In this document: positions 1-6,933 of the stretch, one piece after another
Layout: every line of letters begins with the position of its first letter
Position numbering within the stretch: position 1 is the stretch's first letter
Assembly (NCBI GenBank): GCA_030824805.1
Contig: JAPJRC010000027.1
Span: forward strand, 1-26,890
From: Micavibrio sp.
GTDB lineage: Bacteria; Pseudomonadota; Alphaproteobacteria; Micavibrionales; Micavibrionaceae
DNA: 26,890 nt
Direction: 5' to 3'
Translations under genes and position numbers: made by a program
Notes under the pieces: generated by a model
The model's input: the letters and a program-made list of their open reading frames with translations, nothing else
What the model was told of the DNA's origin: nothing
Database searches by the model: none

Positions 1-1861
1 CGACTTTGGCTTCGCCTTCATGTACGGCTTCTTCGATTTTCTCTTCGATCATCTCGAGACTTGGATTGACGATCGGCCCTTCATCGATTTCTTTTTCGAG
101 CTTGGCCTTATCCTTGTCCTTGCTAAATAGATGGATAGGCACGCCCATGGATTTCATGATTACGCATTGCTGCACGATAGCTAGGATGTTGTTGATCGTC
201 CAGTAAATGACCAGACCCGAAGCGAACTTTGCCATCACGAATGTCATGAAATAAGGCATGATCGCGATGATTTTGGCCTGGATGGGATCTTCCGGCGGCG
301 GTGAGATGTTCTTTTGCACGATCATGGCAACCATCATCATGAGCGGCCATGCACCAATCATCAGGAACAAAGGCGGCGTCCACGGGATCAGGCCAAACAG
401 GTTAAAGATGGTTGTCGGGTCCATAACGGACAGATCTTGAATCCATCCAAAGAACGGTGCGTGACGCATCTCGATGGTGTTGGACAACACTTTGTAAAGC
501 GCGAAGAAGATTGGAATCTGCACGACAATCGGAAGACATCCTGCCATCGGGTTGACATTGTGCTTCTGATACAGCTTTACCAATTCCTCTTGCAGCTTTT
601 GCTTGTCGTCCTTGTATTTGTGGCGGATGTCGTACATTTCCGGAGAAACCATGCGCATCTTGGCGAATGATTTGTACGACGTGTTGGCCAGCGGAAACAC
701 AAGGACACGCAGCACACAGGTAAATATGATAATGGCGATACCGAAATTGCCTGTCAGGCCATAAAGGAAATTCAGCGCGATAAAGAACGGTTTGGTCAGG
801 AAATAAAACCAACCGAAATCAACAGCGAGATCGAAATGCGGAATATTCCAGCTCTTCTCGTAATCCTGCAGGGCGGAAAGTTTTTTTACACCCGAGAATA
901 CATTGACCTTCGAAACGATTTCCTTACCCGAAGCAGCCGTTAGTTGCGCGCCGGTAAGATCGACCTGATAGCGGTCTTTGGTCTTATCGTTAATAGCCGG
1001 GGAACTGATAAAACGGAATTTGGTTGTTTCCGCGCCCTGAGTGGCCGGAGCCAGCGCTGTCAGCCAGTATTTACCTGTCAGCCCAGCCCAGCCTTCTGTG
1101 GCAGTGAAGCTTTCCTCCAGCTTCTTTTTGAAGTCGCTATATTTGCGTTCTTCGAGCTTATCTCCGACATAGGCGATAGGGCCTTCATGAATGACGCCCT
1201 GATTGAGGAAATCTTCCGGCACGCCATGTTCGGTGGCAAGCGCATAAGGATACAGCGCAATATCCTTGCCACTGTTATTGATCACGCGGTTTTCAATGGA
1301 AAAACCGAATTCATCATCAACCGTGAATGTCTTTTCGAACGTCAGGCCGCCTGCGACATATTGCAACGTTACGGGCGTGGAAGGTGTTAGTTCAGCGTTG
1401 CCGCCCTTAACCGTCCAGTTGCTATCGCCGTTTGGCAAGCCTTCGATCGGCGTTGCGGAAATCCACCCGGTCTCTACGTAACGCGGGTGCGGCGTGCGGG
1501 CAGGCGACAGAACATTCACCCGCTCTTTGCGCTCAACAGTTTTATAGTAATCCTTGAGCTGCAAATCGTCGAGACGACCGCCTTTGAGATTAATGCTTCC
1601 GGAAACAGATTTCGCTTCGATTTTCACACGCTTTGTTTCAGCAATCATTTCTGCGCGCGGCTTGATGATTGCGGTGTCCAGAATTTCTGCGGGCGCGTTT
1701 GCTTCGGCGACGGCGCGCGCGCTGGCGGCTGCTTGCCGCATTGCTTCTGCGTGCGGACGCGCAACGAAATAATCATACGAGAGCCACATCAGGATCGAGA
1801 GGACGGCAAAGATGATCAGATTGCGCATGTCCTGCGGGTGCATCTGGTCGCGATTCTGCAT
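1..1861 (-). CDS. yidC: Membrane protein insertase YidC (C-terminus cut by window edge)
   Basis: YidC inserts and folds inner-membrane proteins, alone or with SecYEG. The frame is open from the ATG at 1861 to the left edge, giving 620 residues without a stop, so the extreme C-terminus lies outside. Residues about 14-33 form the N-terminal membrane anchor, followed by the large periplasmic beta domain of Gram-negative YidC. The C-terminal insertase core then shows a TM segment with the conserved hydrophilic-groove arginine (R385, in VLRVLVFPL), a charged cytoplasmic hairpin (SFAKMRM) and NPMAGCLPIVVQIPIFFALY. The last visible residues are a Lys/Glu-rich cytoplasmic tail. The start lies 6 nt after the yidD stop, so it is probably translated from the rpmH-rnpA-yidD transcript. 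Identification is firm from conserved order and motifs. Confidence 0.97.
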   Translation of the reverse strand, partial: MQNRDQMHPQDMRNLIIFAVLSILMWLSYDYFVARPHAEAMRQAAASARAVAEANAPAEILDTAIIKPRAEMIAETKRVKIEAKSVSGSINLKGGRLDDLQLKDYYKTVERKERVNVLSPARTPHPRYVETGWISATPIEGLPNGDSNWTVKGGNAELTPSTPVTLQYVAGGLTFEKTFTVDDEFGFSIENRVINNSGKDIALYPYALATEHGVPEDFLNQGVIHEGPIAYVGDKLEERKYSDFKKKLEESFTATEGWAGLTGKYWLTALAPATQGAETTKFRFISSPAINDKTKDRYQVDLTGAQLTAASGKEIVSKVNVFSGVKKLSALQDYEKSWNIPHFDLAVDFGWFYFLTKPFFIALNFLYGLTGNFGIAIIIFTCVLRVLVFPLANTSYKSFAKMRMVSPEMYDIRHKYKDDKQKLQEELVKLYQKHNVNPMAGCLPIVVQIPIFFALYKVLSNTIEMRHAPFFGWIQDLSVMDPTTIFNLFGLIPWTPPLFLMIGAWPLMMMVAMIVQKNISPPPEDPIQAKIIAIMPYFMTFVMAKFASGLVIYWTINNILAIVQQCVIMKSMGVPIHLFSKDKDKAKLEKEIDEGPIVNPSLEMIEEKIEEAVHEGEAKV

Positions 1862-1867
1862 AGTCGT

Positions 1868-2191
1868 TTATTCTTTCACTATAGGGTTGTTACAGGCGCA
1901 ATTCTTATGATGTTGCGGCTTGGCGCGTTTATAGCCGATGAGGGCTTTCCAATCAATGTTCTCGGGCACCGGATCTATCATCGGGCCTTTGTACCACGGC
2001 TGACATCTTAAGATCCGTTTTGTCGCCAAAATCCCACCCTTAAGGGTGCCATGCTGCTCAATAGCCTCAGCCGCATAGTGCGAACATGTTGGGTAGAAAC
2101 GGCAATTCTGGCCGATCAACGGCGAGACCAGATAGGAATAGCTGATAATAAAGGCTTTTAGCGTCTTTTTGGGGAGATCACGATACCGCAT
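1868..2191 (-). CDS. yidD: Membrane protein insertion efficiency factor YidD
   Basis: YidD is a small peripheral membrane protein that assists YidC-dependent insertion. The sequence shows the family pattern: an amphipathic N-terminus (YRDLPKKTLKAFIISY), then the conserved cysteine block CRFYPTCSHYAAEAI and a second block RILRCQPW. I place the start at the ATG at 2191 (MRYRDLPKK, 107 aa) rather than at an upstream in-frame TTG at 2206, because the ATG gives the usual N-terminus. It overlaps the 3' end of rnpA by 14 nt, as is common in this operon. The C-terminal tail after the second Cys block is longer than the minimal family length and ends in a Cys/Asn-rich stretch of no obvious function. 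Confidence 0.93.
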   Translation of the reverse strand: MRYRDLPKKTLKAFIISYSYLVSPLIGQNCRFYPTCSHYAAEAIEQHGTLKGGILATKRILRCQPWYKGPMIDPVPENIDWKALIGYKRAKPQHHKNCACNNPIVKE

Positions 2192-2543
2192 GACCCAGCT
2201 TGCCAAGACACCATTTGAGGTCTTGCTTAAGATCCGAATAATCCCGCGTTGCAGCCTCGGCGCGCGCGATCAATATATAATCTGTGCCTGGTTTTGCATG
2301 ATCGGGCAGTATATCCGCGGTCACAGCACGCAGGCGCCGTTTCATGCGGTTGCGGCCAACGGCCGTTTTCTCGAGTTTTTTGGTGACTGTAATTCCAACG
2401 CGTGCGTTTCTCAGGTCATTGGGTTTGGCCAGCAGAATAAAGCCCTTGGACACCCATTTCACCGCGCCGTCGTTCAGACGCAAAAAATCGGACCGCTTTT
2501 CAAGGCGGTCCAATTTTTTAAGATCTTCTTGCGTGGCTTGCAT
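2178..2543 (-). CDS. rnpA: Ribonuclease P protein component
   Basis: RnpA is the basic protein subunit of RNase P, which matures the 5' ends of tRNAs together with the RNA subunit (not in this window). The 121-residue length is typical. The family signature appears at residues 63-72 (GRNRMKRRLR), preceded by KKLEKTAVG; the N-terminal LEKRSDFLRL segment is also characteristic. The ATG at 2543 has a strong Shine-Dalgarno sequence (AAGGAGG, on minus-strand positions 2557-2551, 7 nt before the start). It lies directly downstream of rpmH and overlaps yidD, the standard arrangement near many bacterial origins. No dnaA gene is visible here, so origin proximity is not shown. Confidence 0.95.
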   Translation of the reverse strand: MQATQEDLKKLDRLEKRSDFLRLNDGAVKWVSKGFILLAKPNDLRNARVGITVTKKLEKTAVGRNRMKRRLRAVTADILPDHAKPGTDYILIARAEAATRDYSDLKQDLKWCLGKLGHAVS

Positions 2544-2578
2544 AAGCGGCCCTCCTTAAAGGGCGCAGTCGCGCCGGA

Positions 2579-2713
2579 TTAAGCGCTCAGGCGCTTACGG
2601 CCTTTTGCACGGCGGCGTGCCAGAACCTGACGGCCGTCAACGGTTGCCATGCGTGCACGGAAACCGTGGCGGCGCTTGCGGACGAGCTTCGAGGGTTGAT
2701 ACGTACGTTTCAT
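2579..2713 (-). CDS. rpmH: 50S ribosomal protein L34
   Basis: The 44-residue reading frame starts MKRTYQPSKLVRKRRHGFRA and ends KGRKRLSA, an essentially diagnostic bL34 sequence of normal length. It begins at the ATG at 2713 with a modest AAGG ribosome-binding sequence upstream, and is the first gene of the rpmH-rnpA-yidD-yidC block. A TTGACA/TTAAAA promoter lies in the upstream gap. The product is a small, very basic protein of the large ribosomal subunit. The frame is too short to stand out by length alone. Confidence 0.97.
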   Translation of the reverse strand: MKRTYQPSKLVRKRRHGFRARMATVDGRQVLARRRAKGRKRLSA

Positions 2714-2759
2714 GGGTAAACCTTGCTTTTCTTAGTATTTATATGAATTTCGGTGGCTG

Positions 2760-2787
2760 TTTTAACCCGTAAACCCAACCTTGTCAA
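2760..2787 (-). promoter_or_regulatory. Candidate sigma-70-type promoter of rpmH operon
   Basis: On the minus strand a perfect -35 hexamer TTGACA (2787-2782) is followed after 16 bp by TTAAAA (2765-2760). It lies about 45 nt upstream of the rpmH start and faces the rpmH-rnpA-yidD-yidC block. The rest of the 191-nt gap between rpmH and the plus-strand gene holds a second candidate promoter facing the other way and nothing else I can identify. Confidence 0.5.
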
Positions 2788-2836
2788 TTTTTCTTGCGAT
2801 TTAATGGCCATGCCGCCATAGTATGGGCCATACAGC

Positions 2837-2866
2837 TTGTATTTCAGGCACTTACCTTGCTATGAT
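2837..2866 (+). promoter_or_regulatory. Candidate extended -10 promoter for the 205-aa protein
   Basis: TTGTAT (2837-2842), an 18-bp spacer and TATGAT (2861-2866), with TGC directly before the -10 box (extended -10). It ends 38 nt before the ATG at 2905. The -35 box matches consensus at only three positions, so the call rests mainly on the extended -10 element. Confidence 0.4.
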
Positions 2867-2904
2867 AGGGGCCTGAATTGTCCAACCCAAGGTAATGACC
2901 GCCC

Positions 2905-3522
2905 ATGTATAGAGATAATAACTGGATTCCTGTCGAAGGCGAGGAACTCGTCGGCTTTCTCGAACAAGTGAACCCCATAGGCGGAAAGCACAAGGTTAGT
3001 GCGGCCAGCACCAAGGTAGAGTACCGCATGCTGCCCTTTTACGACAACGTGGCCATGATCCGCGTCAAAGACCCGTCCTGGGCCCCCGACCTTTTTATCT
3101 ATTACCTGACCGACCAGGGTAATCTGTATTGGCTGAACGGCACCTCACCCCCCATTCACGAGGTTAATGCCAAGGCACCTGTGAAAATTACAGACGACAA
3201 CGTCCTCGAATATCTGCGCTTCTTCTGTTTCTTCGTGCGCGGTGAAGAGGGCCCGTTCCTTATCGCAGAATCGATGGAAGATCCTTATATTCCAAAGAAT
3301 ATCGATGACCGCACACGCTCCGTGATCGAAGGCACAATTCGCCCCGCATCCTATGAAGGCAAGAACGAGAAGGGTTTCTTCTTGTGTGACGCGGTGGTCT
3401 ATTATTCCAACGCTCTGTTTATCGCAAACTTTGCAGTACAGCCGGGGGGCATGATCGAAATGCTGGACGACGAGCCTATTGCCGCCGATCTGTCTGTAAA
3501 AGTGGGCGCACCGATATCATAA
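2905..3522 (+). CDS. Unrecognised soluble protein, 205 aa
   Basis: I do not recognise this protein. It has no signal peptide, no membrane-length hydrophobic run and no repeat, so it is probably cytoplasmic. Visible features are an aromatic-rich core (RMLPFYDNVAMIRVKD, DLFIYYLTD, YLRFFCFFVRGEEGPF) alternating with acidic turns, which suggests a compact mixed alpha/beta fold. The ATG at 2905 has an imperfect ribosome-binding sequence (AAGGTAA) upstream and codon use like its neighbours. It precedes the DotE-like membrane protein on the same strand, separated by 123 nt containing another promoter candidate. A functional link to the secretion genes is therefore possible but unproven. Confidence is high that it is a real gene; no function is assigned. 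Confidence 0.8.
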   Translation: MYRDNNWIPVEGEELVGFLEQVNPIGGKHKVSAASTKVEYRMLPFYDNVAMIRVKDPSWAPDLFIYYLTDQGNLYWLNGTSPPIHEVNAKAPVKITDDNVLEYLRFFCFFVRGEEGPFLIAESMEDPYIPKNIDDRTRSVIEGTIRPASYEGKNEKGFFLCDAVVYYSNALFIANFAVQPGGMIEMLDDEPIAADLSVKVGAPIS

Positions 3523-3607
3523 GATATTGATTTTGAATAGATATTTTTATCTTTTAAGATCTTGCCGGACTTATGTGTATCTAAATTTTCTTTCCGCCTT
3601 CGGCCTA

Positions 3608-3616
3608 TGCTATACT
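3608..3616 (+). promoter_or_regulatory. Candidate extended -10 promoter for the DotE-like gene
   Basis: TGC followed by TATACT (3611-3616) forms an extended -10 element 29 nt before the ATG at 3646. No good -35 box lies at the expected distance (TTCTTT is the best). The preceding stretch 3523-3600 is AT-rich, with a short palindrome (ATCTTTTAAGAT) but no convincing terminator. Confidence 0.35.
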
Positions 3617-3645
3617 TTTCTATATAGCTAGGGGTTTATCGGTCT

Positions 3646-4584
3646 ATGGTTCAAAACAGCAAAAATCTCCTTTCGTTTTTAGGGCTTATGGCCTTTGGGC
3701 TACTCGCGTCCGACGCGGCACATGCCGCTGCCGCCAACACTTTGGGCGCCGTTATTAGCCGCGTAACCAATGACACCAACATGACTATTCCGGGTGTTTT
3801 TACAGGCTTCTCTTATATGATGGGCCTCATTATGGGTTTTACAGGCATCATGAAGCTCAAGGAGCACGTCGAAAACCCGAACCAGGTCCAATTTCTGGAA
3901 CCAATCAAACGTTTCCTTGCGGGCGGTATGTTCTTCTTGCTGCCGTTCGTCGCCGATGTTGTTCGCGAAATGATCGAAGACGATGGCAACCAGGTTGGCT
4001 ATAGCGGCAACGGCTGGAGCGGCTCCACGTCCGGTGTCGGTCTCGACGCCATGATTGTGGCCCTGATGCGCGACGTCTTTCTACCGCTGCAGTGGGCCTT
4101 CGGCGCGTTCGGTTATATGGCCGGTTTGGCGCTGGTCATCATAGGCATTTCCCGTCTTCTGAAGACGGAACAGCAGGGTCCGCAAGGACCTACGGGTATC
4201 GGCACGGTCATGACATTTATTGTCGCCGGATGTCTGTTCTCCATCAATTCCATCATCGGTTATTTCAGCACGACGATGTTTACCGACGACGTCATCAATA
4301 CCAGAGGCGTTTTACAATATCAGGCCGGTCTTGGCACCGGTGCGGCAAACCATGTGCATGCCGTTATCTCCGGTATTATTGCCTTCTCCATCGTGATCGG
4401 CTGGGTGAGTTTGATCCGCGGCTTCTTTATCCTGCGCGGTGTTTCCGAAGGAAGCCAGCAGGCATCAATGATGGCAGCAATAACGCATCTTATAGGCGGT
4501 GTTCTTGCCATCAACCTTGGCAGCGTGATTATGGCTGTACAAAACACGCTGAATATCACCCAATATGGTATCCGCTTCGATTAA
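3646..4584 (+). CDS. DotE/DotP (IcmC/IcmD)-like polytopic membrane protein, three tandem units
   Basis: This is a 312-aa membrane protein related to the small DotP/IcmD-like protein encoded at 10733-11131. The shared stretch includes SYMMG, then KLKEHVENPNQ here against KIKDHVENPGQ there, followed by a Gly-rich helix. The N-terminus looks like a signal peptide (residues about 8-27, ending DAAHA). Three successive two-helix units follow, at about 57-106 (YMMGLIMG...FLAGGMFF), 157-207 (YMAGLALV...FIVAGCLF) and 249-298 (IVIGWVSL...HLIGGVLA). In Dot/Icm systems IcmC/DotE and IcmD/DotP are inner-membrane proteins of poorly known role with IncI-plasmid Tra counterparts. Legionella icmC sits between icmG and icmD; that slot is empty in the cluster here, so this gene may be the displaced, enlarged counterpart. 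Family membership is fairly secure, exact orthology is not. Confidence 0.65.
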   Translation: MVQNSKNLLSFLGLMAFGLLASDAAHAAAANTLGAVISRVTNDTNMTIPGVFTGFSYMMGLIMGFTGIMKLKEHVENPNQVQFLEPIKRFLAGGMFFLLPFVADVVREMIEDDGNQVGYSGNGWSGSTSGVGLDAMIVALMRDVFLPLQWAFGAFGYMAGLALVIIGISRLLKTEQQGPQGPTGIGTVMTFIVAGCLFSINSIIGYFSTTMFTDDVINTRGVLQYQAGLGTGAANHVHAVISGIIAFSIVIGWVSLIRGFFILRGVSEGSQQASMMAAITHLIGGVLAINLGSVIMAVQNTLNITQYGIRFD

Positions 4585-4613
4585 GAGTTTTACCTCCCTG
4601 GTAAAAAAACTAA

Positions 4614-4633
4614 GGGGAGCCGTAAGGCTCCCC
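4614..4633. terminator. Bidirectional intrinsic terminator
   Basis: Stem GGGGAGCC (4614-4621), loop GTAA, stem GGCTCCCC (4626-4633). On the plus strand it is followed by ATTTTTC and can end the DotE-like transcript. On the minus strand it is followed by TTAG and then seven T residues (4609-4603) and can end the glnK transcript. It sits exactly between the two convergent genes. Confidence 0.85.
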
Positions 4634-4660
4634 ATTTTTCTAGATGAAGACAAATCCAAA

Positions 4661-4999
4661 TTACAAAGCATCGTTGCCTTTTTCGCCCGTGCGGATTCGC
4701 ACGGCGTTGGTAAGCTCGTAAACGAATATCTTGCCATCGCCGATACGGCCCGTGCCCGCGGCGTTCTGGATCGCCTCGACGACCTGCTTTTCCAGCTTGT
4801 CAGGGATGGCGACTTCGACTTTGACCTTTGGAAGAAAATTCACCGAATACTCCGCACCGCGGTAAATCTCGGTCTGGCCTTTCTGGCGGCCGAAGCCTTT
4901 TACTTCCGTAACCGTAAGCCCCTCGACACCGAGCGCAGTCAAAGCCTCACGCACATCGTCCAGTTTAAACGGCTTGATCACAGCCATAACCATTTTCAT
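4661..4999 (-). CDS. glnK: Nitrogen regulatory protein P-II, GlnK type
   Basis: This 112-aa P-II protein senses nitrogen, energy and 2-oxoglutarate status and controls ammonium transport and nitrogen regulators. It shows the N-terminal VIKPFKLDDVREAL, the T-loop with the uridylylation tyrosine at residue 51 (YRGAEYSVNF), and the C-terminal GTGRIGDGKIFV and VRIRTGE motifs. The start MKMVMAVIKPFK and end NDAL resemble GlnK rather than GlnB of alphaproteobacteria. The ATG at 4999 has a strong Shine-Dalgarno sequence (AAGGAGG, 5012-5006, 6 nt upstream). GlnK is usually co-transcribed with the ammonium transporter gene amtB, but no amtB follows: the gene ends at a terminator. The GlnK/GlnB distinction is therefore by sequence only. 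Confidence 0.93.
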   Translation of the reverse strand: MKMVMAVIKPFKLDDVREALTALGVEGLTVTEVKGFGRQKGQTEIYRGAEYSVNFLPKVKVEVAIPDKLEKQVVEAIQNAAGTGRIGDGKIFVYELTNAVRIRTGEKGNDAL

Positions 5000-5034
5000 G
5001 AGGAGCCTCCTTCTTGTCTTAAGGCATAAGCAGG

Positions 5035-5043
5035 TCTATACCA
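5035..5043 (-). promoter_or_regulatory. Candidate extended -10 promoter of glnK
   Basis: On the minus strand TGG (5043-5041) is followed by TATAGA (5040-5035), an extended -10 element 35 nt before the glnK ATG. The -35 region is poor. I looked for a sigma-54 promoter, which is common upstream of glnK. The nearest GG/GC pair here has a 9-nt gap instead of the required 10, so I do not call one. Confidence 0.3.
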
Positions 5044-5080
5044 GTATCAAGTTTCCACCAGCCCGTAAAGGGGAGCGCCC

Positions 5081-6331
5081 ATGGCCAGAACTGCGCCCAA
5101 AGCTGATTTTGTCGCCGATGTTGTGATCGTTGGCGGCGGACATGCAGGTTGCACCATGGCTGCCCTGCTCGCAAAAAACGATATCACCGCCATATGCATC
5201 GATCAGGACAATCCGGCAACAACATTGAATCCCGCCTTCGATGGAAGAACCACCGCGATTTCATTCGGATCGCGGCGCGTTATCGAAGCCGCAGGTGCAT
5301 GGGATGCATTGGCTGAAGATGCCTGCCCTATCCGCGATATCCAAATTCTGGAATCGGGATCGCCCACGCTGCTGGAATTTCTGGTGGAGGATGTCGGGGA
5401 AGATGCATTCGGCTGGATTGTTGAAAACCGCAATATACGCAAGAGCCTCTACGAAACGCTGGCAGGATTAAAAAACGCCCAACACATCGCACCTGCACGG
5501 GTGCTTGATTTCAGCCGCGATGAACGTGGGGTCATCGCGCATTTGGAGGACGGGCGCGCTGTGCGCGGTTCGCTGCTAATCGGCGCAGACGGGCGCAACT
5601 CTTTTACGCGCGAATGGATGGGCATTGATACGCGCGGTTGGTCTTATAATCAACGCGCGCTTGTCTGTGTTGCGAACCATAAGAATCCTCACAACAACAT
5701 TGCAGTCGAGGATTTCCGCAGCGAAGGTCCATTTGCCATTCTTCCTATGAGCGATGACAAAAACGGAAAGCACCGCTCTGCCGTAGTATGGACAGAACAC
5801 GGAAGTGATAAAGATTCCGCGCTTCACTGGGATGAAAATGCTTTTAATGCCGCGCTGAACGAACGATTCCCGGACTTTTACGGCCCTGTTAAACTTATAG
5901 GAAAGCGTTTTGCCTATCCGCTCGGTTTAAAGCATGCGCACAGTTATATTGCCGATCGTATGGCGCTCGTTGCCGATGCCGCACATGGCATACACCCGAT
6001 CGCCGGTCAGGGACTAAACCTGGGTTTGCGTGATATTGCCGCCCTTGCGGAGCTGTTGATTACTGCGAAGAAGATGAACGAAGATTTGGGCAACACGACG
6101 CTTCTGCAAAATTATCAACGCATGCGCCGTGTAGACAACATGATGATGGCGGGAGCAACAGACACGCTCAACAAACTTTTTTCCAACGATCTTTCTTCGG
6201 TGCGGATATTGCGGAAATTTGGATTGAGGACCATCCAAAAAATCCCGGCCGCGCGGCGCTTTTTCATGAAGCAGGCCATGGGCGCAAGCGGGTTACTTCC
6301 TACCTTGGTCAGAACAGGCAAACTTTCCTGA
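5081..6331 (+). CDS. ubiH: UbiH/COQ6-family FAD-dependent monooxygenase
   Basis: This 416-aa protein belongs to the UbiH/UbiF/VisC/COQ6 flavoprotein hydroxylases that hydroxylate the ubiquinone ring. Motifs in order: the dinucleotide-binding GxGxxG at residues 18-23 (VIVGGGHAGCTMA), the family-specific RTTAISFGSRR at about 56-66, the DG motif GADGRNS near 168, and the FAD-ribityl-binding block DAAHGIHPIAGQGLNLGLRD near 298-318. Length is normal. The ATG at 5081 has AAAGGGGAG upstream. It is divergent from glnK and convergent with the secretion cluster, ending only 4 nt before the stop of the gene at 6336; no terminator is visible there. Ring-position specificity (C5, C6 or C1) cannot be told from sequence, and alphaproteobacterial UbiL/UbiM-type enzymes are alternatives. 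Confidence 0.85.
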   Translation: MARTAPKADFVADVVIVGGGHAGCTMAALLAKNDITAICIDQDNPATTLNPAFDGRTTAISFGSRRVIEAAGAWDALAEDACPIRDIQILESGSPTLLEFLVEDVGEDAFGWIVENRNIRKSLYETLAGLKNAQHIAPARVLDFSRDERGVIAHLEDGRAVRGSLLIGADGRNSFTREWMGIDTRGWSYNQRALVCVANHKNPHNNIAVEDFRSEGPFAILPMSDDKNGKHRSAVVWTEHGSDKDSALHWDENAFNAALNERFPDFYGPVKLIGKRFAYPLGLKHAHSYIADRMALVADAAHGIHPIAGQGLNLGLRDIAALAELLITAKKMNEDLGNTTLLQNYQRMRRVDNMMMAGATDTLNKLFSNDLSSVRILRKFGLRTIQKIPAARRFFMKQAMGASGLLPTLVRTGKLS

Positions 6332-6335
6332 TTTT

Positions 6336-6926
6336 TTATTGGTCTACAAGCTGGTTTTTCCAGTCCGGCCCCGGTTTAACAAGATAAGGATCGCTTGCCA
6401 TGATGGTCGGCAGAGCGAGGTTGAAATCACGCACCAGCTTCGCATCCATCAGGCGACGGTTGCGATAGGCCTCGGTCAATTTCATGCCGGTCTTTTCATC
6501 CGGGCCGAATTTACACTCGATCATCTCCTGTTTGAACTGCCCGAACGGATCGGTCGAGGTAAAATAGATACGTACGGCTGTGCGCGATCCATCAAGATCC
6601 GTGTAGTTTAATGTGTGCGGATACGGTGTATTCAACTCCAGAAACGTTGAGCAGATGCCATATGCCATCGAAGCCTTCTTGGGCTGGCACCCATAAATCG
6701 ACATAAGGATGACCAGCAAGATGGCACCAAGTATACCGAAGCCTATTTGTTTAAGTTTTTTGATATCCTCGGGCGTGAGCGGATTTATCTCGTCGGACAA
6801 CATTTCGTCGAGCGAAACATTATAGGGATTTGGCCGCTCCTCTTCCACTGGAGCATCGAAATCGTTGGTGATCTCGCTAAGATCTTTGCCGGGATCATGT
6901 TCGTTATCCGGTGTAGTGCTGCTCAT
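6336..6926 (-). CDS. Unrecognised single-pass membrane protein in the Dot/Icm operon
   Basis: A 196-aa protein I do not recognise. Residues 1-60 are acidic and Pro/Asn-rich and probably cytoplasmic. Residues 61-79 form one membrane helix, directly followed by Cys80 (SIYGC). A periplasmic domain of about 115 residues follows, containing GICSTFLEL, two further Cys and a charged C-terminal half. The SIYGC context resembles a weak lipobox. An internal Met42 would give a lipoprotein-like N-terminus, but the longer form is the simpler reading. The ATG lies 7 nt after the dotO stop, so the gene is almost certainly co-transcribed with, and last in, the secretion operon. In Legionella the corresponding position after icmB is occupied by the unrelated icmF. 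It may be a lineage-specific apparatus component. Confidence 0.8.
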   Translation of the reverse strand: MSSTTPDNEHDPGKDLSEITNDFDAPVEEERPNPYNVSLDEMLSDEINPLTPEDIKKLKQIGFGILGAILLVILMSIYGCQPKKASMAYGICSTFLELNTPYPHTLNYTDLDGSRTAVRIYFTSTDPFGQFKQEMIECKFGPDEKTGMKLTEAYRNRRLMDAKLVRDFNLALPTIMASDPYLVKPGPDWKNQLVDQ

Positions 6927-6933
6927 GCGCCGC

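Noticed and set aside
5028..5050. Possible sigma-54 promoter for glnK
   Set aside because: The GG and GC dinucleotides are 9 nt apart instead of 10 and the flanks do not match.
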